Shown piece after piece: positions 18,568 to 26,648 of a stretch of 54,155 nucleotides of DNA. How positions within the stretch are numbered: the first letter of the stretch is position 1; every line of letters starts with the position of its first letter. A program made the position numbers and the translations under genes. The notes beneath the pieces are model-generated. The model searched no databases. It was given only the letters and a program-made list of their open reading frames with translations, and was not told the origin of the DNA. This stretch comes from a virus. The stretch is from IMG/VR virus record IMGVR_UViG_3300022602_000132, positions 1 to 54,155 of that record. One strand, 5' to 3'.

Positions 18568-20064
18568 ATGATATATGTTTCTATATGTTCATACAGGGAT
18601 CCGTTACTACAATCAACAATAAATGATTTATTTGCAAAGGCAGATAATCCAGATAATATATTTGTTGGTTGTTTTATTCAGACTTCAGATAAGTATTCAG
18701 ATCACAACAGCTGCCTAGTTGAAGAAAGAAAAAATCTAAAGTTTGAGATTGGCATTCCTGGAGAAACATTTGGAATAAATATTTGCAGAAATAAAGCCTT
18801 GCAATGGATTGGCTCAGAGCACGAATTCGTTTTTCAAATGGATTCGCACATGAGGTTTAAGCAGGGCTGGGATACAAAGATTATTGAGTCCTATAAGTCT
18901 TTAAATAATGATAAAGCTTTAATAAGCACAACTACTACACCTTGGTATATAAATGAAAACCTTGAAGAGGTATATAATAGTGATGACAACATAATCACTA
19001 TACAAGAATTTAATAATAAGTATGCTGAAGATTGTTTTAAAAAGTTTTATGAATTTATTCCAGAAGGGATAAGTTTTGATGCCAAGTCTGATTTTCATAA
19101 AGGCTGGTATTTATGTGGTCATTATATATTTGGAAAAGCTAATTATTTTATAGAAAATCCTCAAGAAGAGTGGATATTATTTTGGGGCGAAGAATTAATC
19201 AATAGTATTAAGGCATTTATAAATGGCTGGGATGTATATGTTCCAGCTAAAAAATATGCTTACCACATGTTCCCTCAGCATATGACGCATACAAAATTAA
19301 ATAAAATATGGAATGATTTTCCTGAAAACTGGAAGCCAATGCAAATGGAAACCAATAGAAAAATAATTGGTTATTTAAATAGTCTTGATAAAAAAGAAAG
19401 ATCATATGACGATCTTGTAAAAATGCTTGGATATGATATGAGGCAGCTTTTTAATTTATGGTACAATGATGTTGTGCGTGAGGAGAAGAATGTGGATAGC
19501 GAAATAATATTTGAAGAGCTTGCACCAGGAATAATATCTTTTAAAAATGTTTATCCCAGATTAACCAACTTGCTTGAACATGTAATAGAAGCAGAAACAA
19601 AGTGGCTTCCTGCTCAAGTTTTAATAGACAATGCTATTTCTGGAGAAGATTATAGTCAAAGAAATACAGATATGATTCCTATGAGAAGTCAAGAAAATCC
19701 TCATATTATAAATTTTGCAGAGACATTCCATAAAGAAATCTGGCCATACATAGATGCATACCAAAGGCAATATGGTGCACACATAGAGTCAGTAGAAGAG
19801 CCTCAGCTGCTCAGGTACGGAGTCGGACAAGAATTTAAAAATCACATAGACGATCATCCTAAAATAGGAGTTAGAAGAATATCTTTAAGTTATTATCTAA
19901 ACGATGACTATGAAGGAGGAGAAATTCTTTTCCCTCGATTTAATGTTTCTATTAAACCAGAAGCAAATCAGCTAGTAATATTTCCATCAAACTTTGTATT
20001 TAATCATACTGTAATGCCAGTAACAAGTGGTACAAGATATGCGGTAGTTCAGTGGATGTGGTAA
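18568..20064 (+). CDS. GT60-like GlcNAc transferase fused to a P4H-like 2OG/Fe(II) oxygenase (498 aa)
   Basis: A bifunctional enzyme. The N-terminal half (about residues 1-290) is a GT-A glycosyltransferase resembling the GlcNAc transferase family of Skp1 modification (GT60). It opens with IYVSICSYRDPLLQSTINDL and has FQMDSHMRF, where Asp92-Ser-His94 takes the place of the DxD metal site, then WD. The C-terminal domain (about 310-498) is a 2OG/Fe(II) oxygenase with His426-Ile-Asp428, His480 and Arg490, and strands YYLNDDYEGGEILF and LVIFPS. In Dictyostelium a P4H hydroxylates Skp1 and a GT60 enzyme adds GlcNAc to that hydroxyproline; here the two activities are joined. The gene is followed with no gap by another oxygenase. 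The substrate is unknown. Confidence 0.87.
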   Translation: MIYVSICSYRDPLLQSTINDLFAKADNPDNIFVGCFIQTSDKYSDHNSCLVEERKNLKFEIGIPGETFGINICRNKALQWIGSEHEFVFQMDSHMRFKQGWDTKIIESYKSLNNDKALISTTTTPWYINENLEEVYNSDDNIITIQEFNNKYAEDCFKKFYEFIPEGISFDAKSDFHKGWYLCGHYIFGKANYFIENPQEEWILFWGEELINSIKAFINGWDVYVPAKKYAYHMFPQHMTHTKLNKIWNDFPENWKPMQMETNRKIIGYLNSLDKKERSYDDLVKMLGYDMRQLFNLWYNDVVREEKNVDSEIIFEELAPGIISFKNVYPRLTNLLEHVIEAETKWLPAQVLIDNAISGEDYSQRNTDMIPMRSQENPHIINFAETFHKEIWPYIDAYQRQYGAHIESVEEPQLLRYGVGQEFKNHIDDHPKIGVRRISLSYYLNDDYEGGEILFPRFNVSIKPEANQLVIFPSNFVFNHTVMPVTSGTRYAVVQWMW

Positions 20065-20616
20065 ATGAATAATGATATAAGGCTTTATGAAAGTTTTTTG
20101 TCAGAAGAAGAATGTAAATATTTTATTGATTTTGCATTGAATTCAAATAATTGGTCTTCTGGAGGTAAAGACTGGGAAGATAGAATTTTGTTTTTCGAGC
20201 ATTTAGATCCCGATAGCCCAGTAAGAGAAAAAGCAATGGTGATTGCTAGTAAAATTAAAGATAAAATAATCAATGATTTTAACATCAGGGATATATGGCC
20301 AGATACAATACATGTTGTAAGGTGGCCAGAAGGCTCCGTGCAAGAACCACATGCCGATTCTGTATGGCAGGACGGCACCCCTAACATATCCTCTTGGAGA
20401 AGCTTTGGATCAATTATTTATCTGAATGATGACTTTGATGGTGGAAAAACTTATTACACTAATTATGAGTATGAGGTTGAACCAAAAATAGGCTCTTTAT
20501 TAATACATTCTGCAAATCTAAAATCAACGCATGGTGTTACTCAGGTAGGTGGCGGGACAAGGTATACAATAGCTTCTTTTTGGACAACAGACGTTTCGAG
20601 AAGTGTAAACGGGTAA
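20065..20616 (+). CDS. 2OG/Fe(II)-dependent oxygenase, P4H-like
   Basis: A 183-aa catalytic domain. Iron ligands are His96-Ala-Asp98 and His156; the 2OG Arg is Arg166 in GGTRYTI. The core strand IIYLNDDFDGGKTYY and the segment KIGSLLIHSA are typical of the prolyl-4-hydroxylase-like group. The ATG follows the stop of the GT-oxygenase fusion directly, so translation is probably coupled. No targeting signal is seen. A long loop (WQDGTPNISSW) between the HxD and the next strand differs from its neighbours, so the substrate may differ too. Confidence 0.88.
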   Translation: MNNDIRLYESFLSEEECKYFIDFALNSNNWSSGGKDWEDRILFFEHLDPDSPVREKAMVIASKIKDKIINDFNIRDIWPDTIHVVRWPEGSVQEPHADSVWQDGTPNISSWRSFGSIIYLNDDFDGGKTYYTNYEYEVEPKIGSLLIHSANLKSTHGVTQVGGGTRYTIASFWTTDVSRSVNG

Positions 20617-20626
20617 AGGTCATTTG

Positions 20627-20635
20627 TGATATAAT
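20627..20635 (+). promoter_or_regulatory. Extended -10 promoter, leaderless
   Basis: TGA-TATAAT with TATAAT at 20630-20635. The ATG at 20643 lies 7 nt after it, where transcription should begin, so the mRNA would be leaderless. It also fixes the start of the next gene. Confidence 0.6.
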
Positions 20636-20642
20636 GGTTATT

Positions 20643-21182
20643 ATGAATCCAGTAGTAAGAAAAAATATCTTAAATGAAGATGATTTTTCTGTGCTGCTAA
20701 ATTATATTTCCAGCCATCCAAATATTAAAGATAATAACTATGATGGGTATGGCAGAAAACTAATAGGTGGAAATGGTTCGGGAGTCTTAGAAAGCCTTCA
20801 TAATAAATTAACTGATCTTGCGAGAGAAATATTTCAAAGCAAAACTTTGGTGCCAACATACTCTTTATTTGCAGAGTATTCTGGCAAAGATGTACTTTTA
20901 GATAAGCATACAGATAGTAATGCTTGTACATATACAATTGATTTAGTGGTTTATCAAAATAAACCATGGGGGTTGTGGATTAATAATGAAGAGTATATAG
21001 CTTTTCCTAATGAAGCAATATTTTTTATGGGTGAAGACCAGGAGCACTGGAGAGAAGTGAAGCATAATAATGAAGATGTCCTTGGCGTTGTTTTTTTTCA
21101 TTACGTAGAGCCAGATCATTGGTGGTTTACAAAAGGCCCAGAATATGTTGAAGTGATCAGGAGGAATAAAGGGTATGGATAG
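20643..21182 (+). CDS. 2OG/Fe(II) oxygenase-like protein
   Basis: A 179-aa protein with a double-stranded beta-helix pattern: His89-Thr-Asp91 and His135 as iron ligands, between them the strand TYTIDLVVYQ and the turn NEEYIAFPNEAIFFMG. The 2OG Arg of the P4H group is not in its usual place, as the strand after His135 reads LGVVFFHYVEPDHWW, so 2OG binding may use another residue. The frame is open further upstream, but an extended -10 box 7 nt before ATG 20643 makes that the start. It overlaps the next gene by 8 bases. It shares the ending PDHW with that protein, so the two are probably related. Confidence 0.75.
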   Translation: MNPVVRKNILNEDDFSVLLNYISSHPNIKDNNYDGYGRKLIGGNGSGVLESLHNKLTDLAREIFQSKTLVPTYSLFAEYSGKDVLLDKHTDSNACTYTIDLVVYQNKPWGLWINNEEYIAFPNEAIFFMGEDQEHWREVKHNNEDVLGVVFFHYVEPDHWWFTKGPEYVEVIRRNKGYG

Positions 21183-21879
21183 TTTTGAGCCAGCATCAAT
21201 TAAAAATTTTTTACCAGATGACATGTTTGAAAGAGTAAAAGAAAAGGTTCTTTCTAAAAACATGGGTCCACATGGTCCTCATTTTTATCATACTGTGATA
21301 GGACGTTGGCTTACAGATATATCTTTTGATGATGAAATTGAAAGCTTTATTCTGAATAAAGTAAGAGATTATTTTAATGAACCAGACTTGGTAAGAGCTG
21401 GTGTTCATACTGCAAGATATCAAATGCAGAATGGAGTGATTCCTCAATTATGGAAGCATTATGATCAGTCAGCATGCCAGTACTCGCTGGACATCTGCAT
21501 AGACAAAAATTTTGATTGGGGAATTTTTGCGGGTGATAAATATTTTGATGAAGAACCCAATTCTTGCGTAATCTTTAGCGGAAATAATCATATGCATTAT
21601 AGACCAGATTACCCTAGCAGGGATGAAAATGATTATGTAACATTACTATTTATGCAATTTACAAAGCCAGACCATTGGATTTTTGAAGGTGAAGATGCCT
21701 TTAAGAAGTATAGTGCTATGGCTGATTTTAAATTCAGGGAAGACTACGGATATTGGGCGCAGCCAGATTATGAAGGAAGAGAAGTATGTCCATGTTGCGA
21801 TTATCGTAGAGTGTTAGATCATGAAGAAGAATATCAAAAAGGCAAAAGAGCTTCAGACTTTCTAAAGAAAATGGAATAA
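21175..21879 (+). CDS. 2OG/Fe(II) oxygenase-like protein with C-terminal Cys cluster
   Basis: A 234-aa protein. His95-Tyr-Asp97 is the likely HxD pair and His139 or His141 the distal ligand (GNNHMHY). The pattern ACQYSLDICID and PNSCVIFSG matches the previous protein, and both share the motif KPDHW/EPDHW after the fold. The C-terminal extension holds CPCC (205-208), which with other residues could bind zinc or form a disulfide. It overlaps the previous gene by 8 bases, consistent with coupled translation. It differs from classical P4H-like enzymes in lacking the GTRY arginine. The substrate is unknown. Confidence 0.72.
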   Translation: MDSFEPASIKNFLPDDMFERVKEKVLSKNMGPHGPHFYHTVIGRWLTDISFDDEIESFILNKVRDYFNEPDLVRAGVHTARYQMQNGVIPQLWKHYDQSACQYSLDICIDKNFDWGIFAGDKYFDEEPNSCVIFSGNNHMHYRPDYPSRDENDYVTLLFMQFTKPDHWIFEGEDAFKKYSAMADFKFREDYGYWAQPDYEGREVCPCCDYRRVLDHEEEYQKGKRASDFLKKME

Positions 21880-21880
21880 T

Positions 21881-22255
21881 ATGTTTAAGAAAAAAATAAA
21901 AAAACAATATAACCCTATTGTTCCAAGTGGGCTAATTGCACATACGGAAAAAGGTTATTTTTATATCAAGGGAAATAAAAGGTTTAAGTTTGTTTCTGAT
22001 AAAGCCATGAATTCATGGTCTTTGCCAATTGTTGAAACCTCAGAAGTTTCTTTAGTTGGATTTTCATCGGCGGGAGTGTTAGGTTTTCGTGATGGCAGTT
22101 TGATTAATGACATCTCTGATGGTAGAATATATCTTATAAGCGATTCAAAACGTCGTCACATAGTTGATCCAGACGTGCTAGAATGGCTTGATAGTGAAAT
22201 CATCAAGGTAGGGCAAAAAGAAATTTTTGTTCATCCAGAGGGAGAAAAACTATAA
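21881..22255 (+). CDS. Hypothetical beta-repeat protein (124 aa)
   Basis: A basic N-terminus (FKKKIKKQYNP) is followed by two or three beta-hairpin units: GYFYIKGNKRFKFVSDKAM, GSLINDISDGRIYLISDSKR and IVDPDVLEWLDSEIIKVG. The unit YLISDSKRRHIVDPDVLEWL recalls short repeats found in secreted and cell-wall proteins of actinobacteria, but I cannot assign a family. No signal peptide is seen. It begins one base after the preceding oxygenase and ends one base before the HNH gene. Confidence 0.68.
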   Translation: MFKKKIKKQYNPIVPSGLIAHTEKGYFYIKGNKRFKFVSDKAMNSWSLPIVETSEVSLVGFSSAGVLGFRDGSLINDISDGRIYLISDSKRRHIVDPDVLEWLDSEIIKVGQKEIFVHPEGEKL

Positions 22256-22256
22256 C

Positions 22257-22517
22257 ATGTATCAGCCTATCAAGTTTTGGACAAAGCGTGATAGGAAGAT
22301 CGGTAAAGAAGGGTATGTGCTGGTAAAAGTTCCAGAACATCCAAAGAATTTTAAAGGCTGGTATTATGAGCACCGCCTAATAATTGAAAAACAAGTAAAT
22401 AGGATAATAGAAGATTGGGAAACTGTTCATCATATCAATCATGATAAAACGGATAACAGATTAATCAATCTTTTTCTGTGTTCAAGAATAGAACATAATA
22501 AAGCTCACGCAGCTTGA
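22257..22517 (+). CDS. HNH endonuclease-like protein
   Basis: An 86-aa protein with an HNH motif of the small phage type: EHRLIIEK, VHHINHDKTDNRLINL (His-His and Asn of the beta-beta-alpha metal finger) and a final EHNKAHA. Such free-standing HNH proteins are often homing endonucleases or nicking enzymes of phages. ATG 22257 is taken as the start because it follows the previous stop at once; the longer frame would overlap the previous gene. A promoter for the next operon begins at its last codons. Confidence 0.82.
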   Translation: MYQPIKFWTKRDRKIGKEGYVLVKVPEHPKNFKGWYYEHRLIIEKQVNRIIEDWETVHHINHDKTDNRLINLFLCSRIEHNKAHAA

Positions 22518-22543
22518 CAAAATCAAACAAGTAGCAGTACAAT
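22514..22543 (+). promoter_or_regulatory. Promoter TTGACA-N18-TACAAT for the replication operon
   Basis: -35 TTGACA at 22514-22519 and -10 TACAAT at 22538-22543. It lies at the 3' end of the HNH gene, 25 bp before the metallophosphoesterase ATG, which has an AAAGGA site. It probably starts the early/replication transcript. Confidence 0.75.
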
Positions 22544-22568
22544 ATACTAAACCTAAACAAAGGATTCT

Positions 22569-23372
22569 ATGAGTAACGACTTAAAGTGGATGCTATCATC
22601 TGATCAGCAATTCCCGTATCAAGATGATAAGGCCATTGAACTGTGGTTCAAGGTTATGAAGTGGATGAAGCCAGATGTTGTTGACTATCTAGGTGACACA
22701 GATGACCAAGCATGCTATAGCAAATATACGGAGGGACGTTCAGCAGAATTCCTTCAATTACATAAGAATGATAGCAAAGATCTTATTGTTCCTATGATGA
22801 GACATGAAGCAAAAGGTGCAAGAGATTTCTATGCTAAGACAAGAGAGATGCTTCCAAATGCACAATTGTTTTCAGCTTTAGGAAATCATGATATCCGAAT
22901 CTTTGATTATCTTGATAAAAAGCTTCCAGAATATCTTTCTGAAGTTACACCAGAGTCCCTTTGGTCATTAGATTCACTTGGGTACGATTATATTTATTAT
23001 AATGAATTGCCTAAGCATCGTTTTGGAGATATCCATGTTCATCATGGACTTTCAATTGCAGATACGGGTGCAGTTAGAAAAGATATTGATGATTTACAGA
23101 TTTCTTTAATTAGAGGTCATTCACATAGAATAGCCTCACATTTTCAAACTTATGAGTTGCCAGTTGCAACTAATGGAAGAACAATCCGTGGATATGAAAT
23201 TGGTCATATGTGCGATGAAAAAAGTGATGGTATGAAGTATGCCACTAACCACAACTGGCAAAAAGGTTTCGCAGTCGCAACAATTGAGAATGGACAACAT
23301 CCTCATGTGCAGATTGTGGAAATTTCCCCTAACTACACTTGTGTAGTTGATGGAAAACTATTTAGTCTATAA
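22569..23372 (+). CDS. Calcineurin-like metallophosphoesterase
   Basis: A 267-aa binuclear metal phosphoesterase. Motifs in order: SSDQQFP (Asp12, with Gln where the usual His of DxH stands), YLGDTDD (GDxxD), GNHDIR, HVHHG and RGHSHR. The chain ends near the usual length for the phage type. It could act on nucleic acid ends, cyclic nucleotides or phosphoproteins; the sequence does not decide. It is first in the operon behind a good promoter and is followed by small proteins and then the helicase, so a role in DNA metabolism is plausible. Confidence 0.88.
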   Translation: MSNDLKWMLSSDQQFPYQDDKAIELWFKVMKWMKPDVVDYLGDTDDQACYSKYTEGRSAEFLQLHKNDSKDLIVPMMRHEAKGARDFYAKTREMLPNAQLFSALGNHDIRIFDYLDKKLPEYLSEVTPESLWSLDSLGYDYIYYNELPKHRFGDIHVHHGLSIADTGAVRKDIDDLQISLIRGHSHRIASHFQTYELPVATNGRTIRGYEIGHMCDEKSDGMKYATNHNWQKGFAVATIENGQHPHVQIVEISPNYTCVVDGKLFSL

Positions 23373-23382
23373 AGGAGACAAA

Positions 23383-23679
23383 ATGAAGATAACAAATTCG
23401 GAGAAGGCTCTAGTAGAGCACTACGTATATGCAACAGCATCAGCAGCAGTCATTCTTTGGCAGCGTGGTGGTGTAGCAAACCATAACCTCAAGCATGTTG
23501 CATTTGCAGCACTGTATGGTGTTATTGGACCAGTTCTTGCAAAGGTTAACCCTCGTGGTTTGGTTGCAAAGCTTACTAAGCAGGAGCATTTGTCTGCACC
23601 AGAGGCAGCAGTACTTACTAATGTTGTAGCAACAGCACAGTCAGATGCTGAAAAGGCACTTGCAAAGGCAGCTAAGTAA
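23383..23679 (+). CDS. Small putative membrane-associated protein (98 aa)
   Basis: Unrecognised. The start at ATG 23383 follows a strong AAAGGAG site; an upstream in-frame ATG would overlap the previous gene and lacks one. Two moderately hydrophobic stretches (YVYATASAAVILWQRGG and HVAFAALYGVIGPVLAKV) could be short membrane or amphipathic helices, with an Ala-rich helical tail. This recalls small holins, but no lysis genes are adjacent, so that is weak. Confidence 0.7.
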   Translation: MKITNSEKALVEHYVYATASAAVILWQRGGVANHNLKHVAFAALYGVIGPVLAKVNPRGLVAKLTKQEHLSAPEAAVLTNVVATAQSDAEKALAKAAK

Positions 23680-23694
23680 TTAGATAATTAGATA

Positions 23695-23880
23695 ATGCTT
23701 AATTGTAAAAAATGCAGTGGCCGAGTATTTATAGATAGAGTTTATTCTCAAAATCTAAGAATAGAGCTGTTCTGCATTATGTGTGGTAAGAGATGGATGG
23801 TTAAGAGAGATACTAGGTTCGGTACATGGCTAGCAAAAAGAGAGCAAGCAGTTCAACTGGGTTACGGTATTTCTATTTAA
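23695..23880 (+). CDS. Small zinc-ribbon protein (61 aa)
   Basis: Two CxxC knuckles, LNCKKCSG near the start and LFCIMCGKRW after a short hairpin, make a typical zinc ribbon. The tail is basic. The 3' end overlaps the following DNA-binding protein gene by 55 bases in another frame. Such ribbons in phages often contact nucleic acid or RNA polymerase; no specific role can be given. Confidence 0.75.
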   Translation: MLNCKKCSGRVFIDRVYSQNLRIELFCIMCGKRWMVKRDTRFGTWLAKREQAVQLGYGISI

Positions 23881-24341
23881 ACGGAGTGCTGCATAGAGTC
23901 CTTAGACGTTCTCGTGCAGAAGACCTTCTCATCGCTTGGGACTACAAAAACGAAAAGCGTGTTGCTTATAATTTAACAGATGTTAATAAAAATAAGCAAC
24001 ATGCTTATCCCATATCGCAAGTGGTAAAAATTATCGGTAAGCATGAGGATACAATTAATCTTCATATGAGGCGTGGTAATTTAAAGTACCCACAAAGATC
24101 TTATTCTTTAAATGGAAATAAAACTCCAGGAAAATATTTTTGGAGTGAAGATGACATTCGGGAGATGCATGATTTTTTTAAAACAGTTCATAGGGGCAGG
24201 CCTAGAATTGATGGCGGTGTTACACCTGGCAATATGCCATCGAGAGCCGAACTAGAAGCTATAATTAAACAAGAAAACATTTTGTACATAAAAAACAACG
24301 ATGGGGATTTTGTCCCAGTTTGGAAGCAACCTGAATGGTAG
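23826..24341 (+). CDS. Putative DNA-binding protein with MerR/excisionase-like helix-turn-helix
   Basis: A 171-aa basic protein. An N-terminal part (YFYLNGVLHRVLRRSRAEDL) is followed by a likely winged helix-turn-helix at about residues 60-118: YPISQVVKIIGKHEDTINLHMRRG, then a wing KTPGKYFWSEDDIREMHDF. The pattern of a helix-turn-helix with a wing and a Trp-Ser-Glu-Asp helix is seen in MerR- and excisionase-type proteins. The C-terminus (GRPRIDGG, ending KQPEW) is basic and loose. It may regulate phage genes or help replication. It overlaps genes on both sides. Confidence 0.72.
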   Translation: MASKKRASSSTGLRYFYLNGVLHRVLRRSRAEDLLIAWDYKNEKRVAYNLTDVNKNKQHAYPISQVVKIIGKHEDTINLHMRRGNLKYPQRSYSLNGNKTPGKYFWSEDDIREMHDFFKTVHRGRPRIDGGVTPGNMPSRAELEAIIKQENILYIKNNDGDFVPVWKQPEW

Positions 24342-24565
24342 ATAAAAAAGTAAATAAAGAAGCAAAGCATGTTCTTGATCAAGCTTTGCGTGTGTTAGAA
24401 TTCACAATGGATATGGCTGTACAAAAGCAGGACATTGATGCTATGATAGGTATATCCGACAGGTTGATGATTTTGTACCAGCATTTATCTGAGGGTGATG
24501 TAAAAAAGTTTAAGCCAGGATTTGCTATGATGCATAAGGAAGAAGTACAGGATGAATCAGACTAA
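24335..24565 (+). CDS. Small helical hypothetical protein (76 aa)
   Basis: Unrecognised. Mostly helical (KEAKHVLDQALRVLEFTMDM, DIDAMIGISDRLMILYQHL) with an acidic end. The start ATG overlaps the stop of the DNA-binding protein gene, and its own end overlaps the next gene by 14 bases. It lies within the tight run leading to the helicase gene, suggesting a replication-associated role, which is inferred only from position. Confidence 0.68.
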   Translation: MVDKKVNKEAKHVLDQALRVLEFTMDMAVQKQDIDAMIGISDRLMILYQHLSEGDVKKFKPGFAMMHKEEVQDESD

Positions 24566-24767
24566 CGTTAAGGTTGATTTGCAATTTACTCGTAACCTAG
24601 GTAACTATGAAAGTTTAAAGGTCGGGATTGGCATTGAAGATTTTAAGCGTGATGGTGAAACCATTGATGAAGCAACAGATAGAGTTTATGCTTTTGTTGA
24701 AAAAAAGTTAATGGAAAAGGTAAATGAGATTGAAGCAGAGTTGAATTCGAATAAGGCAAAGAAATGA
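24552..24767 (+). CDS. Small hypothetical protein of the replication run (71 aa)
   Basis: Unrecognised by name. A beta strand region (VKVDLQFTRNLGNYESLKVGIGIED) is followed by a helix (TIDEATDRVYAFVEKKLMEKVNEIEAEL). A short sheet plus long helix next to helicase loader and helicase genes is a recurrent small phage protein layout. The gene ends in an ATGA overlap with the next one. Confidence 0.68.
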   Translation: MNQTNVKVDLQFTRNLGNYESLKVGIGIEDFKRDGETIDEATDRVYAFVEKKLMEKVNEIEAELNSNKAKK

Positions 24768-25096
24768 CAAAAGACGAAGCAAAAGAAGCCTATGGATTAG
24801 TAGGACTTTTTTGTGCTCTTTATAAAGAAAAGTATAAGAAGGTCCCAGTAGTAAATAAGTATCGTGAAAAGTGGGCCATGAAAGATGTCATTGATAGTGT
24901 TGGATACGAAAGAGCAAAACAGCTTTTAGAACAATATTTTAAATTAAATAAATCAGATCATAATCTCACTTGGTTCTTCTACAACTTTGACAAGATTGAT
25001 TCCGCTTTGGTAGAATCAGAAAAGGATAAAGCTCGTAGAGAATTAATTATTAAGCAAACGGAATTAATGGTTAAAGAAAGAGATAATGAACACTGA
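24764..25096 (+). CDS. Putative helicase loader or replication accessory protein (110 aa)
   Basis: A charged helical protein (MTKDEAKEAYGLVGLFCALYKEKY, YREKWAMKDVIDSVGYERAKQLLEQYF) with a conserved-looking aromatic end (DHNLTWFFYNFDKID) and a basic C-terminal helix. Position directly upstream of, and overlapping by 11 bases, a DnaB-like helicase gene fits a helicase loader, as small helical proteins of this kind do that job in other phages. It has no ATPase motif. The role is inferred from context. Confidence 0.7.
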   Translation: MTKDEAKEAYGLVGLFCALYKEKYKKVPVVNKYREKWAMKDVIDSVGYERAKQLLEQYFKLNKSDHNLTWFFYNFDKIDSALVESEKDKARRELIIKQTELMVKERDNEH

Positions 25097-26312
25097 ATCA
25101 GCGGTAATCACAGCGGTATGCGAGAACAAAGATATTTCTACTGTTCTTGCTGATAATATTGATGAGGTATTCACATCTCATAGAGATGTTTGGGAAGGCC
25201 TAAAATCATATTATTTGAAGTTCAAGGCTGTTCCAGATATCTCTGTTCTTACCGAGCGGTTTAAAGATTTTGAACCAGTTAAGGTAAAAGGCGAGACTGC
25301 ATATTACCTTGATCAACTTAAGAATGAATATCTAGCAGGTAGAATCAGAAACCTTCTGTTGACTACTGGTGCTAGTTTAAAGACAGAAGCATCTGCAAGA
25401 GTTATTGGTGAGATGCAAAAAGAACTTACGACATTAGGAAGATTGACAGCTAATGTAAGAGATATTGATTTGACTGACTATAAGCTTGCGGAAAAGCATT
25501 TTGAAGCGGTTAGAACACGTTCGGATGCCATGGGTGGTAGTCCAGGAATTATGACTGGCTTTAAGGCTATTGACTACGCATACCCCACAGGAATGGCTCC
25601 AGGACACCTTATAGTCATGATTGGTTGGCCAGGTAAGGGTAAGACTTGGTTCTCCTCTTATTTGGCTTGTAAGGCTTGGGAGCAGGGTTTTAAGCCTATG
25701 ATTATCTCTCTTGAGATGACTCCTGAGAATATGCGTGACCGTATCTATACAATGCTCGGCTCTGGGCTATTTAAGTCTTCAGATTTTTCTCGGGGTAGCG
25801 TTGATATAGCAGAATTTGATGACTGGGGGTCTAAGAAGTTCCTAGACAAGAATGGGTTTATACTAGTTTCAAATGAAGGTTCTGGTGTAGTAAGTCCTAC
25901 AACAGTTCAAGCTAAAATTGATCAACATAAACCAGACTTGGTTATCTTGGATTATCATCAGTTGTTTGTTGATTCAAATAACTCAAAAGCACCAACTGAA
26001 AGAAACATGAATATCTCTCGTGAATTTAAGATGCTTGCTATGAGAAATAATATTCCTATTATTGATATTACTGCAGCAACGGCAGAGGAAACATCAGACC
26101 ATGATGCACCACCAATGCTAAATCAAGTTGCTTGGTCAAAGGCTATTGAGTATGATGCTGATATGGCTATTGCAATTCACAAAAACCCTGATTCAAATAT
26201 CATGGAAATTGTTAGTAGAAAGAACCGTCATGGTACAGAATTCGGTATGTATCTAGATTGGGATCTAAACAGAGGTATTGTTAAAGAGGTTTACGACATA
26301 CCTGTGGGTTGA
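25086..26312 (+). CDS. DnaB-like replicative DNA helicase
   Basis: A 408-aa SF4/RecA-fold hexameric helicase that unwinds the fork. The N-terminal 110 residues are helical (primase-interaction type domain). Walker A is GWPGKGKTW at about residues 180-188, followed by the SLEMTPENMRDRI motif (the conserved SLEM of DnaB). Walker B is LVILDYHQLF. A later segment KNRHGTEFGMYLDWD matches the DnaB arginine-finger region. The length is somewhat shorter than bacterial DnaB (about 450-470). It precedes primase by one small gene. Confidence 0.92.
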   Translation: MNTESAVITAVCENKDISTVLADNIDEVFTSHRDVWEGLKSYYLKFKAVPDISVLTERFKDFEPVKVKGETAYYLDQLKNEYLAGRIRNLLLTTGASLKTEASARVIGEMQKELTTLGRLTANVRDIDLTDYKLAEKHFEAVRTRSDAMGGSPGIMTGFKAIDYAYPTGMAPGHLIVMIGWPGKGKTWFSSYLACKAWEQGFKPMIISLEMTPENMRDRIYTMLGSGLFKSSDFSRGSVDIAEFDDWGSKKFLDKNGFILVSNEGSGVVSPTTVQAKIDQHKPDLVILDYHQLFVDSNNSKAPTERNMNISREFKMLAMRNNIPIIDITAATAEETSDHDAPPMLNQVAWSKAIEYDADMAIAIHKNPDSNIMEIVSRKNRHGTEFGMYLDWDLNRGIVKEVYDIPVG

Positions 26313-26334
26313 TTTATGTAATCAATCTATAACT

Positions 26335-26343
26335 TGATATAAT
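26335..26343 (+). promoter_or_regulatory. Extended -10 promoter between helicase and primase genes
   Basis: TGA-TATAAT with TATAAT at 26338-26343, in a 52-bp gap, followed by an AGGAAAG site. No good -35 is visible. Confidence 0.5.
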
Positions 26344-26364
26344 TATCAGGAAAGATTGGTGATC

Positions 26365-26646
26365 ATGTACCCACGAAAAATACATGACTTTTGGATAAAT
26401 GGAACCATCAAAGATGACTCCAAGCTCCGAAGCTCAAGGGAGAACTATGAAAGACTTTTGGTCCAGCAGATGCGAGACAAAGGTTATGTTCCAGTTCTTG
26501 ACATACAGCCACAATTTAATATAAAATATAATCACGAGAAAGATCACTATACTTTCAATTTAGTTTTGTACGGCATGTACCTAGGCAAAGCTAAGGCGTT
26601 GATATACGAAGGTTTTTCTGGTCAGAGTTTAATACCAAGAGGATAA
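26365..26646 (+). CDS. Hypothetical protein between helicase and primase (93 aa)
   Basis: Unrecognised. A compact alpha-beta protein with a basic N-terminal helix (YPRKIHDFWINGTIK, NYERLLVQQMRDKGYVPVLD) and beta strands (FNIKYNHEKDHYTFNLVLYGMYLG). ATG 26365 is preferred to TTG 26356 and GTG 26359 because AGGAAAG lies 10 nt upstream of it, while the others are too close. It ends two bases before the primase gene, so it may assist priming. Confidence 0.68.
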   Translation: MYPRKIHDFWINGTIKDDSKLRSSRENYERLLVQQMRDKGYVPVLDIQPQFNIKYNHEKDHYTFNLVLYGMYLGKAKALIYEGFSGQSLIPRG

Positions 26647-26648
26647 AA

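Noticed and set aside
16965-21879. AlkB-type or TET/JBP-type DNA demethylases or base hydroxylases
   Set aside because: The AlkB hallmark motifs (NxYxxGxxxxxHxD and the RxNxTFR-like end) are absent; most copies have P4H-type strands and the GTRY arginine.
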